In this document: positions 51,623 to 60,963 of the stretch, piece after piece
Numbering within the stretch: the first letter of the stretch is position 1
Layout: each line of letters begins with the position of its first letter
Assembly (NCBI GenBank): GCA_036015235.1
Contig: CP107926.1
Coordinates: 6,571,501 to 6,635,500 of the forward strand
Direction: 5' to 3'
Length of the DNA stretch: 64,000 nt
Source: Streptomyces sp. NBC_00433
GTDB taxonomy: Bacteria > Actinomycetota > Actinomycetes > Streptomycetales > Streptomycetaceae
Notes under the pieces: model-generated
What the model saw: only the letters and a program-made list of their open reading frames with translations
Databases searched by the model: none
What the model was told of the DNA's origin: nothing
Made by a program: the position numbers and the translations under genes

Positions 51623-52141
51623 TCAGTCCTGGGGGAGCGCGGCCAGCGACGACGTGATCCGGTCGAGGTCGGCCAGGTCCGCGTCCGACAGGGTCAGCAG
51701 GGCGGGCGGCGGGCTGCTCAGGATCGCGTTCGCGCGGGCGGCGGCGGCCAGGCCCGCCTCGGTGGCCGACACGATCTTGCAGCGCCGGTCGGTGGGGTGC
51801 TGCCGGCGCTCCACCAGGCCGCGCTTCTCCAGGTCGTCCACCACGAGGGTGAGATACGGCCGGTCGGAGGCCAGCTCCGCGGCCAGCTCGCTCATCTGGG
51901 AGGGCCGCTTGGCGATCCTGCGCAGCGCCTTAGCCCGGAAGAAGCTCATGCCGAGGGCCTCGGCGACCTCCTTGCGGCGCTCGTTGCGTTCGAGCACCAG
52001 GGCGCGCAGATTGCGCCACACGCGCTCGGCGGCCTCCTCGATCTCCTCGGTCCCGGGGACCTCCGGGGTCTCCGGGACCTCCGGTGCACGGGCCCGCCCG
52101 CCGTACGCGGGCGCCGCCGTCTCCTGCCCTGCCGTCGTCAC
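51623..52141 (-). CDS. MarR-family transcriptional regulator
   Basis: A 172-residue winged-helix regulator with an acidic, Pro-rich N-terminal extension of about 35 residues (PEVPETPEVPGTEEIEEAAE). The core reads AKRPSQMSELAAELASDRPY, LTLVVDDLEKRGLVERRQHP, TDRRCKIVSATEAGLAAAAR, with the DxRxxxxxLT-like wing. It starts at GTG 52141, overlapping the MFS stop (GTGA), so exporter and regulator are one translational unit. It probably represses its own operon in response to a drug-like ligand. Confidence 0.92.
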   Translation of the reverse strand: MTTAGQETAAPAYGGRARAPEVPETPEVPGTEEIEEAAERVWRNLRALVLERNERRKEVAEALGMSFFRAKALRRIAKRPSQMSELAAELASDRPYLTLVVDDLEKRGLVERRQHPTDRRCKIVSATEAGLAAAARANAILSSPPPALLTLSDADLADLDRITSSLAALPQD

Positions 52142-53553
52142 ACCTTCACCGCCTTCCGGTCCTCCGCCTCGGGCTCCAGCAGCAGTCCCGCGGTACGCGC
52201 CGCCGTGGCCTTGGCCCAGCGGCCGGTGGTGAGCGTACCGAGCCCCAGGACCGCCGCACCACAGCCGGTGATGATCCACCAGGCGCCCTCGTGCAGCCCG
52301 GCGGCCAGTGCCGCGCCCAGCACCGCGACGCCCAGCGTCTGGCCGACCTGGCGGCTGGTGGAGGCGACCGCCGCCGCCACCCCTGCCTGCGCGCGCGGCA
52401 TGCCGGACACGGCGGTGTTGGTGATCGGCGCGTTGACCAGGCCGAAGCCGATGCCGAAGAGCACGTAGGAGGTGAAGAGCAGCACATCGGACGACTGGGC
52501 GTCGAGCCCCGCGAGGAGCACGCCGCTTGCCGTCATCGCCGTGCCCGCGAGGATCAGCGGGATACGCGGGCCGCGGGTGCCGACCAGGCGGCCGGACAGC
52601 GGCGCGAAGACCAGCGCCATCGCGGCCATCGGGAGCATGTAGAGCCCGGCCTTCAGGGCGGACAGGCCGCGCTGGTCCTGCAGGTAGAGCGTGTTGAGGA
52701 AGAGGAAGCCGCCGAGCGCGGCGAAGGCGCAGACGGCGATCACGGTGGCACCGCTGAAGGGCGCGCTGCGGAAGAACCGGGTGTCGATCAGCGGGTCCAC
52801 CCGCCGCCTCTCGTACAGTGCGAGCCCCGCCGCGGCCAGGACGGCCACCGCGAAGCAGCCGACGATCAGCAGCGACGTCCAGCCCGCGTGCGAGCCCTCG
52901 ATGATCCCGTAGGTCAGGGTGCCGAGCAGCGCGATGACCAGCAGCTGCCCGACCGGGTCGACCCTGCGGGGCCGCGGGGCGCGGGACTCGGGGACGAAGC
53001 GCGCGGTCAGCGCCAGCGCGGCCACCCCGATCGGCAGGTTGATCCAGAAGATCGACCGCCAGCCCACCGACTGCACCAGGGCGCCGCCCACGATCGGCCC
53101 GGCCGCCATGCTGATACCGACGACACCGCCCCACACCCCGATCGCACGGGCGCGCTCACGCGGCTCCGAGAAGGTGTTGGTGATGATCGACATCGCCACC
53201 GGGTTGAGCATCGACCCGCCGACCGCCTGCACCATGCGGAAGGCGATGAGCCACCCCAATCCCGGCGCGAGGCTGCACAGCAGGGACCCGAGGGTGAAGA
53301 GCACCAGGCCGGTCTGGAAGACCTTCTTACGGCCGATCCGGTCGGCCGTCGATCCGGACAGCAGCAGTAGCGAGGCGATGACCAGCAGATACGCGTCGAT
53401 CGTCCACTGGAGTCCGGAGACCGAGGCGTGGAAGTCGCGCTGGAGCGACGGGAGCGCGACGTTGAGGATCGTGTTGTCCAGGCTGACGATCAGCAGGCTC
53501 ATACAGCAGATCGCCAGGATGAGGGTGCGGCGCCGTGCGGTCAGGTCCGGCAT
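52138..53553 (-). CDS. MFS exporter (DHA2, EmrB/QacA type)
   Basis: A 471-residue multidrug-type pump. Motif D1 is VSLDNTILNVALPSLQRDFH, motif A GSTADRIGRKKVF, motif B FRMVQAVGGSMLNPVAMSII and motif C in MAAGPIVGGALVQ. About 14 helices are visible. ATG 53553 is the family-like start (MPDLTARRRTLILAICCMSL); no strong Shine-Dalgarno site is visible. The longer open frame upstream is spurious. It is followed by the coupled MarR gene, and an AT-rich partly palindromic site lies upstream. Confidence 0.93.
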   Translation of the reverse strand: MPDLTARRRTLILAICCMSLLIVSLDNTILNVALPSLQRDFHASVSGLQWTIDAYLLVIASLLLLSGSTADRIGRKKVFQTGLVLFTLGSLLCSLAPGLGWLIAFRMVQAVGGSMLNPVAMSIITNTFSEPRERARAIGVWGGVVGISMAAGPIVGGALVQSVGWRSIFWINLPIGVAALALTARFVPESRAPRPRRVDPVGQLLVIALLGTLTYGIIEGSHAGWTSLLIVGCFAVAVLAAAGLALYERRRVDPLIDTRFFRSAPFSGATVIAVCAFAALGGFLFLNTLYLQDQRGLSALKAGLYMLPMAAMALVFAPLSGRLVGTRGPRIPLILAGTAMTASGVLLAGLDAQSSDVLLFTSYVLFGIGFGLVNAPITNTAVSGMPRAQAGVAAAVASTSRQVGQTLGVAVLGAALAAGLHEGAWWIITGCGAAVLGLGTLTTGRWAKATAARTAGLLLEPEAEDRKAVKV

Positions 53554-53579
53554 CGATGCAGGGTCCAATGATTGTGTGA

Positions 53580-53600
53580 GTAGAATGATTATTATCGTAC
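53580..53600. promoter_or_regulatory. Candidate MarR operator before the MFS-marR operon
   Basis: A 21-bp AT-rich, imperfectly palindromic stretch, beginning GTAGAATGATT and ending TTATCGTAC, stands out from the GC-rich surroundings. It lies 27 bp upstream of the MFS start, where an autoregulatory MarR site is expected. Confidence 0.5.
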
Positions 53601-53738
53601 AACGGTTCTCGGAAGCCGGCCCCCGGGCGTACGGGCCTCCGCGACCGACCGGGCTGACGGCCTCCGCGACCGACGTGCTGCCGCGACCGACGTGCCGCCG
53701 GGCCTGACGGCCGCCGCCGGGCCACTCCCGGCGTACGG

Positions 53739-53744
53739 GACAAT
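53739..53744 (+). promoter_or_regulatory. -10 element for a leaderless dus transcript
   Basis: GACAAT ends seven bases before ATG 53752, as at era and recO. An in-frame ATG at 53743 overlaps the hexamer and is therefore disfavoured. Confidence 0.5.
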
Positions 53745-53751
53745 GGACGGC

Positions 53752-54915
53752 ATGACCGCTGACGCCACCCTGGCCCCGCCCGTGCCCGGCGCCCTCCGTA
53801 TCGGCCCGCACACCGTGCAGCCGCCGGTCGTGCTCGCGCCGATGGCCGGGATCACGAACGCGCCCTTCCGCACGCTCTGCCGTGAGTTCAGCGGCGGCAA
53901 GGGGCTGTTCGTCAGCGAGATGATCACCACCCGCGCCCTGGTCGAGCGCAACGAGAAGACGATGCACCTCATCCACTTCGACGCGAGCGAGACCCCGCGC
54001 TCCATCCAGCTCTACGGCGTCGACCCCGTCACGGTCGGCAAGGCCGTGCGGATGATCGTGGACGAGGACCTCGCCGACCACATCGACCTCAACTTCGGCT
54101 GCCCGGTCCCGAAGGTCACCCGCAAGGGCGGCGGCTCCGCGCTGCCGTACAAGCGCAACCTGCTGCGCTCGATCCTGCGCGAGGCGGTCGGCAATGCCGG
54201 GGACCTGCCCGTCACCATCAAGATGCGCAAGGGCATCGACGACGACCACCTGACGTATCTGGACGCCGGCCGGATCGCCGTCGAGGAGGGCGTCACCGCG
54301 GTCGCCCTGCACGGCCGCACCGCCGCCCAGCACTACGGCGGCACCGCCGACTGGGACGCCGTCGCCCGCCTCAAGGAGCACGTCCCGGAGATCCCCGTGC
54401 TCGGCAACGGCGACATCTGGTGCGCGGAGGACGCGCAGCGCATGATGCGGGCCACCGGCTGCGACGGCGTGGTCGTCGGACGAGGCTGCCTGGGCCGCCC
54501 CTGGCTCTTCGGCGACCTCGTCGCCGCCTTCGAGGCCCCGGGGTCCGCCCCCGCCACCCCCGACTTCGGCCGGGTCGCCACCGTCATGCGGCGGCACGCC
54601 GAACTGCTCGGCCGCTGGCTCGGCGACGAGACCCGCGGGGTCGTCGACTTCCGCAAGCACGTGCCCTGGTACACCAAGGGCTTCGCGGTCGGCTCCGACG
54701 CGCGCCGCGCCCTGGCGACGGCCTCGTCCCTCGCCGATCTCGACGAGCAGTTCGCCGCGCTCGACCTGACCCAGCCCTGGCCCCCGCACGCGGACGGGCC
54801 CCGGGGCCGTACGGCCGCGGGCAAGCGCGTGGTCCTGCCGGACGGCTGGCTGGCCGACCCCTACGACTGCGCCACCCCGTCGGAAGACGCCGAGTCCGAC
54901 ACGTCCGGGGGCTGA
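53752..54915 (+). CDS. dus: tRNA-dihydrouridine synthase (DusB-type)
   Basis: FMN-dependent enzyme that reduces uridines in the tRNA D-loop. The 387-residue protein has VVLAPMAGITNAPFRTLCRE (flavin site), FVSEMITTRALVE, SIQLYGVDPVTVGKAV, and the active-site segment IDLNFGCPVPKVTRKGGGSA with catalytic Cys. It also has VTIKMRKGIDDDHLTYLD, ALHGRTAAQHYGGTADWDAV and VLGNGDIWCAEDA. The C-terminal helical tRNA-binding domain is complete. It starts leaderless at 53752. Confidence 0.95.
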   Translation: MTADATLAPPVPGALRIGPHTVQPPVVLAPMAGITNAPFRTLCREFSGGKGLFVSEMITTRALVERNEKTMHLIHFDASETPRSIQLYGVDPVTVGKAVRMIVDEDLADHIDLNFGCPVPKVTRKGGGSALPYKRNLLRSILREAVGNAGDLPVTIKMRKGIDDDHLTYLDAGRIAVEEGVTAVALHGRTAAQHYGGTADWDAVARLKEHVPEIPVLGNGDIWCAEDAQRMMRATGCDGVVVGRGCLGRPWLFGDLVAAFEAPGSAPATPDFGRVATVMRRHAELLGRWLGDETRGVVDFRKHVPWYTKGFAVGSDARRALATASSLADLDEQFAALDLTQPWPPHADGPRGRTAAGKRVVLPDGWLADPYDCATPSEDAESDTSGG

Positions 54916-55266
54916 GACCGCGGACGTGATTCGTACCACGCCTGACGCAGTACACGCTCAGATGAGCGCACGCATGAGCGCGTAAAGTCTCGAATGCATG
55001 GCATCCGGCACCGGTCGCCGGTTCTGCACAGGGTCGCGTGATCCGTCACGCACGGTAACATCCGGCGCCTCGAAGCTCGCGCAGCGAAACCGTGCGTTCG
55101 GGCTGTGAACACCGCGTGAAGGCCCGAAAATCGGCCGCGGACATTCGATACCTCGGCAGACGGGCGGTAAAGCCCGTGTGTCGTGGTGATGGACGCACTG
55201 CGGAGCCTTGGAGATGGGTACGCTCCCCGCCGTCAGGGCAACCCGGTCGCGAGGAGTCGAGGCCCA
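54916..55266 (+). promoter_or_regulatory. 351-bp region upstream of ppdK
   Basis: No protein gene was supported. It holds a short direct repeat (ATGAGCGC at about 54962 and 54973) and AT-richer stretches that may contain promoters. It is long enough for a leader with regulation of ppdK, but no defined riboswitch or terminator was recognised. Confidence 0.35.
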
Positions 55267-57981
55267 GTGTCGGCACGGCAGAAACAGCAGAAATTCGTCT
55301 ACGACTTCACTGAGGGCAACAAAGACCTCAAGGATCTGCTCGGCGGGAAGGGTGCGAACCTCGCCGAGATGACCAACCTCGGGCTTCCGGTCCCTCCCGG
55401 ATTCACCATCACCACCGAGGCGTGCAGGGTGTATCTGGAGTCCGGCGCGGAGCCCGCCGCGCTGCGCGACGAGGTGAGTGCGCACCTCGACGCGCTGGAG
55501 AAGCGGATGGGCAAGCGGCTCGGGCAGGCCGACGACCCGCTGCTGGTGTCGGTGCGGTCCGGGGCGAAGTTCTCGATGCCCGGGATGATGGACACCGTCC
55601 TGAACATCGGGCTGTCCGACGCCTCGGTGGCCGGGCTCGCGGCCCAGGCGGACAACGAGCGGTTCGCGTGGGACTCCTACCGCCGCCTCGTGCAGATGTT
55701 CGGCAAGACCGTGATGGACGTCGACGGCGACCTCTTCGAGGAGGCGCTGGAGGCGGCCAAGCGGGCCAAGGGCGCCGACAGCGACCTCGGCCTGGACGCG
55801 GCCGACCTCAAGCAACTGGTCGCGGACTTCCAGCAGATCGTGCTCAAGGAGACCGGCAGGGAATTCCCGCAGGAGCCGCGCGAGCAGATGGACCTGGCGG
55901 TGCGGGCGGTCTTCGACTCGTGGAACACCGAGCGGGCCAAGCTCTACCGCCGCCAGGAGCGCATCCCCGGCGACCTGGGCACCGCCGTCACGGTGTGCTC
56001 GATGGTCTTCGGCAACCTCGGCCCCGACTCCGGTACGGGCGTGGCCTTCACGCGCGACCCGGCCAGCGGCGCCCAGGGCACCTACGGCGACTACCTGCAG
56101 AACGCGCAGGGCGAGGACGTCGTCGCCGGCATCCGCAACACGGTGCCGCTCGCCGACCTCGCGGGCATCGACAGGACGTCATACGACCAGCTGATGTCGA
56201 TCATGCAGACGCTGGAGACGCACTACCGGGACCTGTGCGACATCGAGTTCACCATCGAGCGCGGGCACCTGTGGATGCTGCAGACCCGGGTCGGCAAGCG
56301 GACCGCGGCGGCGGCCTTCCGTATCGCCACGCAGCTGGTCGACCAGGGGCTGATCGACGAGGCGGAGGCCCTGCAGCGGGTCACCGGGGCGCAGCTCAGC
56401 CAGCTGATGTTCCCGCGCTTCGACGACGCGGTCGCCGACAGCGGCGAGGTCAAGCGGATCGGCTGGGGCATCGCGGCCTCGCCGGGGGCCGCGGTCGGCA
56501 AGGCGGTCTTCGACTCCTACACCGCCGTGAAGTGGTCGCGCTCGGGTGAGCAGGTCATCCTGATCCGCCGGGAGACCAACCCCGACGACCTCAACGGCAT
56601 GATCGCCGCCGAGGGCATCCTCACCTCGCGCGGCGGCAAGACCTCGCACGCGGCCGTCGTCGCCCGCGGCATGGGCAAGACCTGCGTATGCGGGGCGGAG
56701 GAGCTGGAGGTCGACACCAAGCGGCGCAGGCTCACCGCACCCGGTGGCGTGGTGATAGAGGAGGGCGACCTCATCTCCATCGACGGCTCCAGCGGCAAGG
56801 TCTACCTCGGCGAGGTGCCCGTCGTCCCGTCCCCGGTCGTCGAGTACTTCGAGGGCCGGATGCACGCGGGCGCCGACGAGGCGGACGGCCTGGTGCAGGC
56901 CGTGCACCGGGTGATGGCCTACGCCGACCGGGTGCGCAGGCTCCAGGTGCGCGCCAACGCCGACAATGCCGAGGACGCCGCGCGGGCCCGCCGCTTCGGG
57001 GCGCAGGGCATCGGCCTGTGCAGGACCGAGCACATGTTCCTCGGCGAGCGGCGCGAGATGGTCGAGCGGCTGATCCTGGCCGACACCGACGCCGAGCGGG
57101 ACGAGGCGCTGGGCGCGCTGCTGCCGCTGCAGAGGGCCGACTTCATCGAGCTGTTCGAGGCGATGGACGGCCTGCCGGTGACCGTACGGCTGCTCGACCC
57201 GCCGCTGCACGAGTTCCTGCCCGACATCACCGAGCTGTCGGTACGTGTCGCGCTCGCCGAGTCCCGCGAGGACGCCAACGAGAACGACCTGCGGCTGCTC
57301 CAGGCGGTGCACAAGCTGCACGAGCAGAACCCGATGCTGGGCCTGCGCGGGGTCCGCCTCGGCCTGGTCATCCCGGGGCTGTTCGCGATGCAGGTACGGG
57401 CCATCGCCGAGGCCGCCGCGCACCGCAAGGCGGCCAAGTGCGACCCGCGGGCCGAGATCATGATCCCGCTGGTCGGCACCGTCCAGGAGCTGGAGATCGT
57501 CCGCGAGGAGGCCGACCGGGTCATCGCCGACGTCGAGGCGGCCACCGGTACCCGGCTGAAGCTGGCCATCGGCACGATGATCGAACTGCCCCGCGCCGCC
57601 CTGACCGCGGGCCAGATCGCCGAGGCCGCCGAATTCTTCTCCTTCGGCACCAACGACCTCACCCAGACCGTCTGGGGCTTCTCCCGCGACGACGTCGAGG
57701 CGTCGTTCTTCACCGCCTACCTGGAGAAGGGCATCTTCGGCGTGTCGCCCTTCGAGACCATCGACAGGGACGGCGTCGGCTACCTGGTCCGCAGCGCCTC
57801 GGAAGCCGGCCGCGCCACCCGCCCCGACCTCAAGCTCGGCATCTGCGGCGAGCACGGCGGCGACCCGGAGTCCGTCCACTTCTTCCACGAGGTCGGCCTG
57901 GACTACGTCTCCTGCTCGCCCTTCCGCATCCCCGTGGCCCGCCTGGAGGCCGGCCGAGCGGCGGCCAGAAAGCCCCACTGA
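55267..57981 (+). CDS. ppdK: Pyruvate, phosphate dikinase
   Basis: Interconverts pyruvate, ATP and phosphate with PEP, AMP and pyrophosphate; it serves gluconeogenesis or PPi-linked glycolysis. The 904-residue protein has the N-terminal ATP-grasp domain (LLGGKGANLAEMTNLGLPVP; SVRSGAKFSMPGMMDTVLNI), the swivelling phosphohistidine domain with His461 in GGKTSHAAVVARGMG, and a C-terminal PEP/pyruvate barrel with GIGLCRTEHMF and the catalytic Cys860 in ICGEHGGDPESV. GTG 55267 with GAGGAG upstream gives the usual VSARQKQQKFVYDF start. It converges with the GlxA-type gene across a hairpin. Confidence 0.96.
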   Translation: MSARQKQQKFVYDFTEGNKDLKDLLGGKGANLAEMTNLGLPVPPGFTITTEACRVYLESGAEPAALRDEVSAHLDALEKRMGKRLGQADDPLLVSVRSGAKFSMPGMMDTVLNIGLSDASVAGLAAQADNERFAWDSYRRLVQMFGKTVMDVDGDLFEEALEAAKRAKGADSDLGLDAADLKQLVADFQQIVLKETGREFPQEPREQMDLAVRAVFDSWNTERAKLYRRQERIPGDLGTAVTVCSMVFGNLGPDSGTGVAFTRDPASGAQGTYGDYLQNAQGEDVVAGIRNTVPLADLAGIDRTSYDQLMSIMQTLETHYRDLCDIEFTIERGHLWMLQTRVGKRTAAAAFRIATQLVDQGLIDEAEALQRVTGAQLSQLMFPRFDDAVADSGEVKRIGWGIAASPGAAVGKAVFDSYTAVKWSRSGEQVILIRRETNPDDLNGMIAAEGILTSRGGKTSHAAVVARGMGKTCVCGAEELEVDTKRRRLTAPGGVVIEEGDLISIDGSSGKVYLGEVPVVPSPVVEYFEGRMHAGADEADGLVQAVHRVMAYADRVRRLQVRANADNAEDAARARRFGAQGIGLCRTEHMFLGERREMVERLILADTDAERDEALGALLPLQRADFIELFEAMDGLPVTVRLLDPPLHEFLPDITELSVRVALAESREDANENDLRLLQAVHKLHEQNPMLGLRGVRLGLVIPGLFAMQVRAIAEAAAHRKAAKCDPRAEIMIPLVGTVQELEIVREEADRVIADVEAATGTRLKLAIGTMIELPRAALTAGQIAEAAEFFSFGTNDLTQTVWGFSRDDVEASFFTAYLEKGIFGVSPFETIDRDGVGYLVRSASEAGRATRPDLKLGICGEHGGDPESVHFFHEVGLDYVSCSPFRIPVARLEAGRAAARKPH

Positions 57982-58078
57982 CCCCCTGACCGGGCCGGCC
58001 CGGTCCACCGCCGGCGGCCCCTTGCCCTGGGGGCCGAACCCTCACCGACCGGCGGACCGGCACCGGCCCTTCCCCGCC

Positions 58079-58111
58079 GGGGGCGACGCTTCGTGCGGAA
58101 GCGCCGCCCCC
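58079..58111. terminator. Hairpin between convergent ppdK and GlxA-type genes
   Basis: GGGGGCG-A-CGCTTC (58079-58092) pairs with GAAGCG-C-CGCCCCC (58098-58111), a 13-bp stem with one mismatch and a 5-nt loop. It is a probable bidirectional terminator. No gene was found in 57982-58162. Confidence 0.75.
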
Positions 58112-58162
58112 GGCTTCTTCCCGTACGCGGCCGCCCTCTCCCCGGGGCCGGGGCACCACACC

Positions 58163-59098
58163 TCAGGTGCGGAAGGTGCGGCGGTAGGCGTCGGGGGGGA
58201 CGCCGACGCTGCGGTGGAAGTGGCGGCGCAGGGTGGTGGCGGTGCCCATGCCGGTGGCCGCGGCGATGGTGTCGACTGTGGCGTCGGTGGTCTCCAGGAG
58301 TGCCTGGGCGTGGCGGATGCGCTGGGTGTGGAGCCACCGCAGCGGTGTGGTGCCGGTGAGGTCCTTGAAGTGGCGGGCGAGGTGGCGTGAGCTCATGCGG
58401 GCCCGGCGGGCCAGGTCCTCCACGGTGAGCGGTCGGTCCAGCCGCTCCAGCACCCAGGGGAAGAGCTCGCCCAGGGGGTGGTTGCCCGGGGCGGGGACGG
58501 GGGTGGCGATGAACTGGGCCTGGCCGCCGTCGCGGTGCGGCGGGACGACCAGGCGGCGGGCGATCGTGTTGGCGATCGCCGATCCGTGGTCGAGGCGGAC
58601 CAGGTGCAGGCACAGGTCCATGGCGGCGGCCTTGCCCGCGGAGGTGAGGACGTCGCCGTTGTCGACGTAGAGGACGTCCGGGTCGACGGTGGCTGCCGGG
58701 TGGCGCCGGGCCAGTTCCCGCGTGTGGGCCCAGTGCGTGGTGGCGCGGCGGCCGTCGAGCAGTCCTGCCGCGCCCAGGACGAAGGCGCCCGTGCACAGTG
58801 AGGCCACGCGGGCGCCGGCCGCGTGGGCGGCGCGCACCGCCTCGACCAGTTCGGCGGGCGGTTCGCGATCCGTGTCGGCCCAGCCGGGGACGATCACCGT
58901 GTCCGCGTGTGCGAGGTGGTCGAGGCCGCTGTCGGGTTCCAGGCGGAAGCGGCCGACGCGCACCGGAGCGCTCCCGCAGAGGGAGAAGCCGTACCAGGGG
59001 TCCACGATGTGGGCCAGGTCGGACCCGAAGACCTCGACGGCCACCGACAGTTCGTAGGGGAGCATGCCGTCGGTGACGGCGAGCGCGACAGTGGGCAT
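58163..59098 (-). CDS. GlxA-family AraC-type regulator
   Basis: A 311-residue fusion of a DJ-1/PfpI-like domain (about 1-170: VALAVTDGMLPYELSVAVEV; ADTVIVPGWADT; nucleophile-like Cys in SLCTGAFVLGAAGLLDG) with two C-terminal AraC helix-turn-helix motifs (about 215-310: VEDLARRARMSSRHLARHFK; ATTLRRHFHRSVGVPPDAYR). Relatives control amino-acid or betaine-type metabolism and development. ATG 59098 has TACAGT seven bases upstream on its strand, so it is probably leaderless. It is divergent from the oxidoreductase gene at 59229, which may be a target. Confidence 0.93.
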   Translation of the reverse strand: MPTVALAVTDGMLPYELSVAVEVFGSDLAHIVDPWYGFSLCGSAPVRVGRFRLEPDSGLDHLAHADTVIVPGWADTDREPPAELVEAVRAAHAAGARVASLCTGAFVLGAAGLLDGRRATTHWAHTRELARRHPAATVDPDVLYVDNGDVLTSAGKAAAMDLCLHLVRLDHGSAIANTIARRLVVPPHRDGGQAQFIATPVPAPGNHPLGELFPWVLERLDRPLTVEDLARRARMSSRHLARHFKDLTGTTPLRWLHTQRIRHAQALLETTDATVDTIAAATGMGTATTLRRHFHRSVGVPPDAYRRTFRT

Positions 59099-59105
59099 GT
59101 CCGAA

Positions 59106-59111
59106 ACTGTA
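59106..59111 (-). promoter_or_regulatory. -10 element for a leaderless GlxA-type transcript
   Basis: On the minus strand TACAGT (59111-59106) ends seven bases before ATG 59098. Confidence 0.55.
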
Positions 59112-59228
59112 CGGGGCGTGTCGTTTCCGACGCTCGTGCGGGGTCCTGGCGCGAGGACACGATGGGGGTGTCAGGGCCGCGGCGGAACGGCGTCGCGGCG
59201 GGGCGTTCGCGTACAGGGGAGCGGTCTC

Positions 59229-60272
59229 ATGGGGTCAGGTCAGCTGGTGGCGGTCTTCGGCGCGTACGGCCACACCGGGCGGTTCGTGGTCGCGGAGCTG
59301 GCCGCGCGCGGGTATGTCCCGGTGGTGTCCGGGCGCAACGCGCGGGCCCTGGAGGAGCTGGCCGGCGAGCGCGGGCCGGAGGCCCGGGTGGCGTCGGTCG
59401 AGGACCCCGCGTCGCTGGACCGGGCCCTGGCGGGAACGGCGGCGGTCGTCAACTGCGCCGGCCCCTTCGCCTCGACGGCCGGGCCCGTGATCGAGGCCGC
59501 ACTGCGCGCGGGGATCCCGTACCTGGACGTGGCCGCCGAGCTGGAGGCGAACCTCGACACCTTCGCCCACTACCGCGAGCGGGCCCGTGCCCAGGGGGCG
59601 GTGGTCGTCCCTGCCATGGCCTTCTTCGGCGGTCTCGGCGACCTGCTGGCCACCGCGGCGATGGGCGACTGGACGGAGGCCGACGAGGCGCACATCGCCT
59701 ACGGGCTCAGCAGCTGGCACCCCACCGCGGGCACCCGGCTCTCGGGCGCGGTCTCCCGCGAGCGGCGCGGCGCCGGCCGCCTGCGCTACCGCGGCGGACG
59801 CTGGGAGCGCCGCACCGACGACGCGCCCACCCTGGAGTGGGCCTTCCCGGAACCGCTGGGATCGCGGCCGGTGATCGGGGAGTTCACGATGGCCGACGTC
59901 GTCACCGTCCCCCAGCACCTGGCCATCCCCGACGTGACCACGTACATGACCACCGAGGCGGTCCGGGACATCGCCGCCCCCCTCACGCCGGCCCCTACCG
60001 CCGCCGACAGGACAGGGCGCTCGGACCAGACCTTCCTCGTCGACGTCGTCGTGCGCTCGGGCGGAGCCGAACGCCGTGCCACGGCCGGCGGCCGGGACAT
60101 CTACGCCGTCACCGCGCCCCTTGTGGCCGAGGCCCTCGACCGCGTACTGACCGGCCGCACCCGGACCACCGGCGTCGCCTCCGCCGGCGAGATGTTCGAC
60201 GCCCCGGGCTTCCTCTACGCGCTCGCCCCGTCCGTCACCCTCGACCTGCACCCGCGGAAGCAGACCGCCTGA
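59229..60272 (+). CDS. Saccharopine-dehydrogenase-like NAD(P)-binding oxidoreductase
   Basis: A 347-residue protein with an N-terminal Rossmann fold (VAVFGAYGHTGRFVVAELAA, GxxGxTG; GYVPVVSGRNARALEELA), AVVNCAGPFASTAGPVIEAA, and YLDVAAELEA, the pattern of trans-acting enoyl-reductase/saccharopine-dehydrogenase-like proteins. A later domain ends in FDAPGFLYALAPSVTLDL. GGGGAGCG precedes ATG 59229. Substrate and pathway are unknown. It is divergent from the GlxA-type regulator, a plausible controller. Confidence 0.86.
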   Translation: MGSGQLVAVFGAYGHTGRFVVAELAARGYVPVVSGRNARALEELAGERGPEARVASVEDPASLDRALAGTAAVVNCAGPFASTAGPVIEAALRAGIPYLDVAAELEANLDTFAHYRERARAQGAVVVPAMAFFGGLGDLLATAAMGDWTEADEAHIAYGLSSWHPTAGTRLSGAVSRERRGAGRLRYRGGRWERRTDDAPTLEWAFPEPLGSRPVIGEFTMADVVTVPQHLAIPDVTTYMTTEAVRDIAAPLTPAPTAADRTGRSDQTFLVDVVVRSGGAERRATAGGRDIYAVTAPLVAEALDRVLTGRTRTTGVASAGEMFDAPGFLYALAPSVTLDLHPRKQTA

Positions 60273-60324
60273 CCCCCCTGCGGGGGCGAGGGGGCGCCGT
60301 CTAGCCGGGGGAGGGCGGGCTTGC

Positions 60325-60330
60325 GACACT
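60325..60330 (+). promoter_or_regulatory. -10 element for a leaderless hypothetical-gene transcript
   Basis: GACACT ends six bases before ATG 60337, which favours that codon over GTG 60334. Confidence 0.5.
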
Positions 60331-60336
60331 CGGGTG

Positions 60337-60861
60337 ATGGGGGACAACAGTTGGTGGGTCGGAGTGCTCACGGCGCTGACCGCGCTGGGCGCCAGTTGGG
60401 TCACGAGCCGGGGTAACACGAACGGTGCCCGTGTCCAGGCGGAGGTCGCCGCGCGCGTCAAGGAAGTGGCCGACGCCAGGGACCGGCGGCGCGATGCCTA
60501 CCGGGACCTCAGCGCGCAGGTGAACGCCTTGTCCGAGGTCTTCTGGAGAATGGAAGTGGTCGACCAGGCGTCCTCGGCGTCGACCCGTCGGACGATCATC
60601 GGCGAGATGCAGGCCGCCTCACGCGAGGCGGTCAGCCGCGTCACCAAGGCCAGCAGGGACGTGCTGCTCGAAGGGCCCGCCGACGTCGCCGAGAAGGCCC
60701 GCGAGCTTCGGCGGTTGGCCGTCGACACCCATCTGCTGCTGATCCAGCTCGTCGACGGGTCGGACGAGCCGAGAGCCGCCTACAACCGGGCCTACCGGCT
60801 CTTCCGCGACCACCACATCCGGTTCATCGAGGCCGCGCGGAGCGCCCTGGAGGTGAGATGA
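60337..60861 (+). CDS. Membrane-anchored coiled-coil-like protein, unknown function
   Basis: A 174-residue protein. A short hydrophobic N-terminal segment (WWVGVLTALTALGASWVTS) is followed by helical, charged sequence (VQAEVAARVKEVADARDRRR; AAYNRAYRLFRDHHIRFIEA) likely to form a coiled coil or helical bundle. Similar short proteins occur widely in streptomycetes. No catalytic motif is visible. It lies 64 bp after the oxidoreductase gene and may be transcribed separately. Confidence 0.72.
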   Translation: MGDNSWWVGVLTALTALGASWVTSRGNTNGARVQAEVAARVKEVADARDRRRDAYRDLSAQVNALSEVFWRMEVVDQASSASTRRTIIGEMQAASREAVSRVTKASRDVLLEGPADVAEKARELRRLAVDTHLLLIQLVDGSDEPRAAYNRAYRLFRDHHIRFIEAARSALEVR

Positions 60862-60963
60862 GCCGGCCCCGTCCGGCGAGGGCGTGTCGCCGCGGCTCGA
60901 CGCCCTCGCCGACGGGGATGGAGCGGCACTCCGCTCAGGAGGAGGCCCGTCCGCTCCCCGCGC

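Noticed and set aside
52138..54939. Very long N-terminal extension of the MFS exporter frame
   Set aside because: The upstream part is antisense to dus; the exporter begins at MPDLTARRRT (53553).
54916..55266. tRNA gene in the ppdK upstream region
   Set aside because: No cloverleaf with a T-loop GTTCRANYC segment could be assembled; none was found in the other gaps either.
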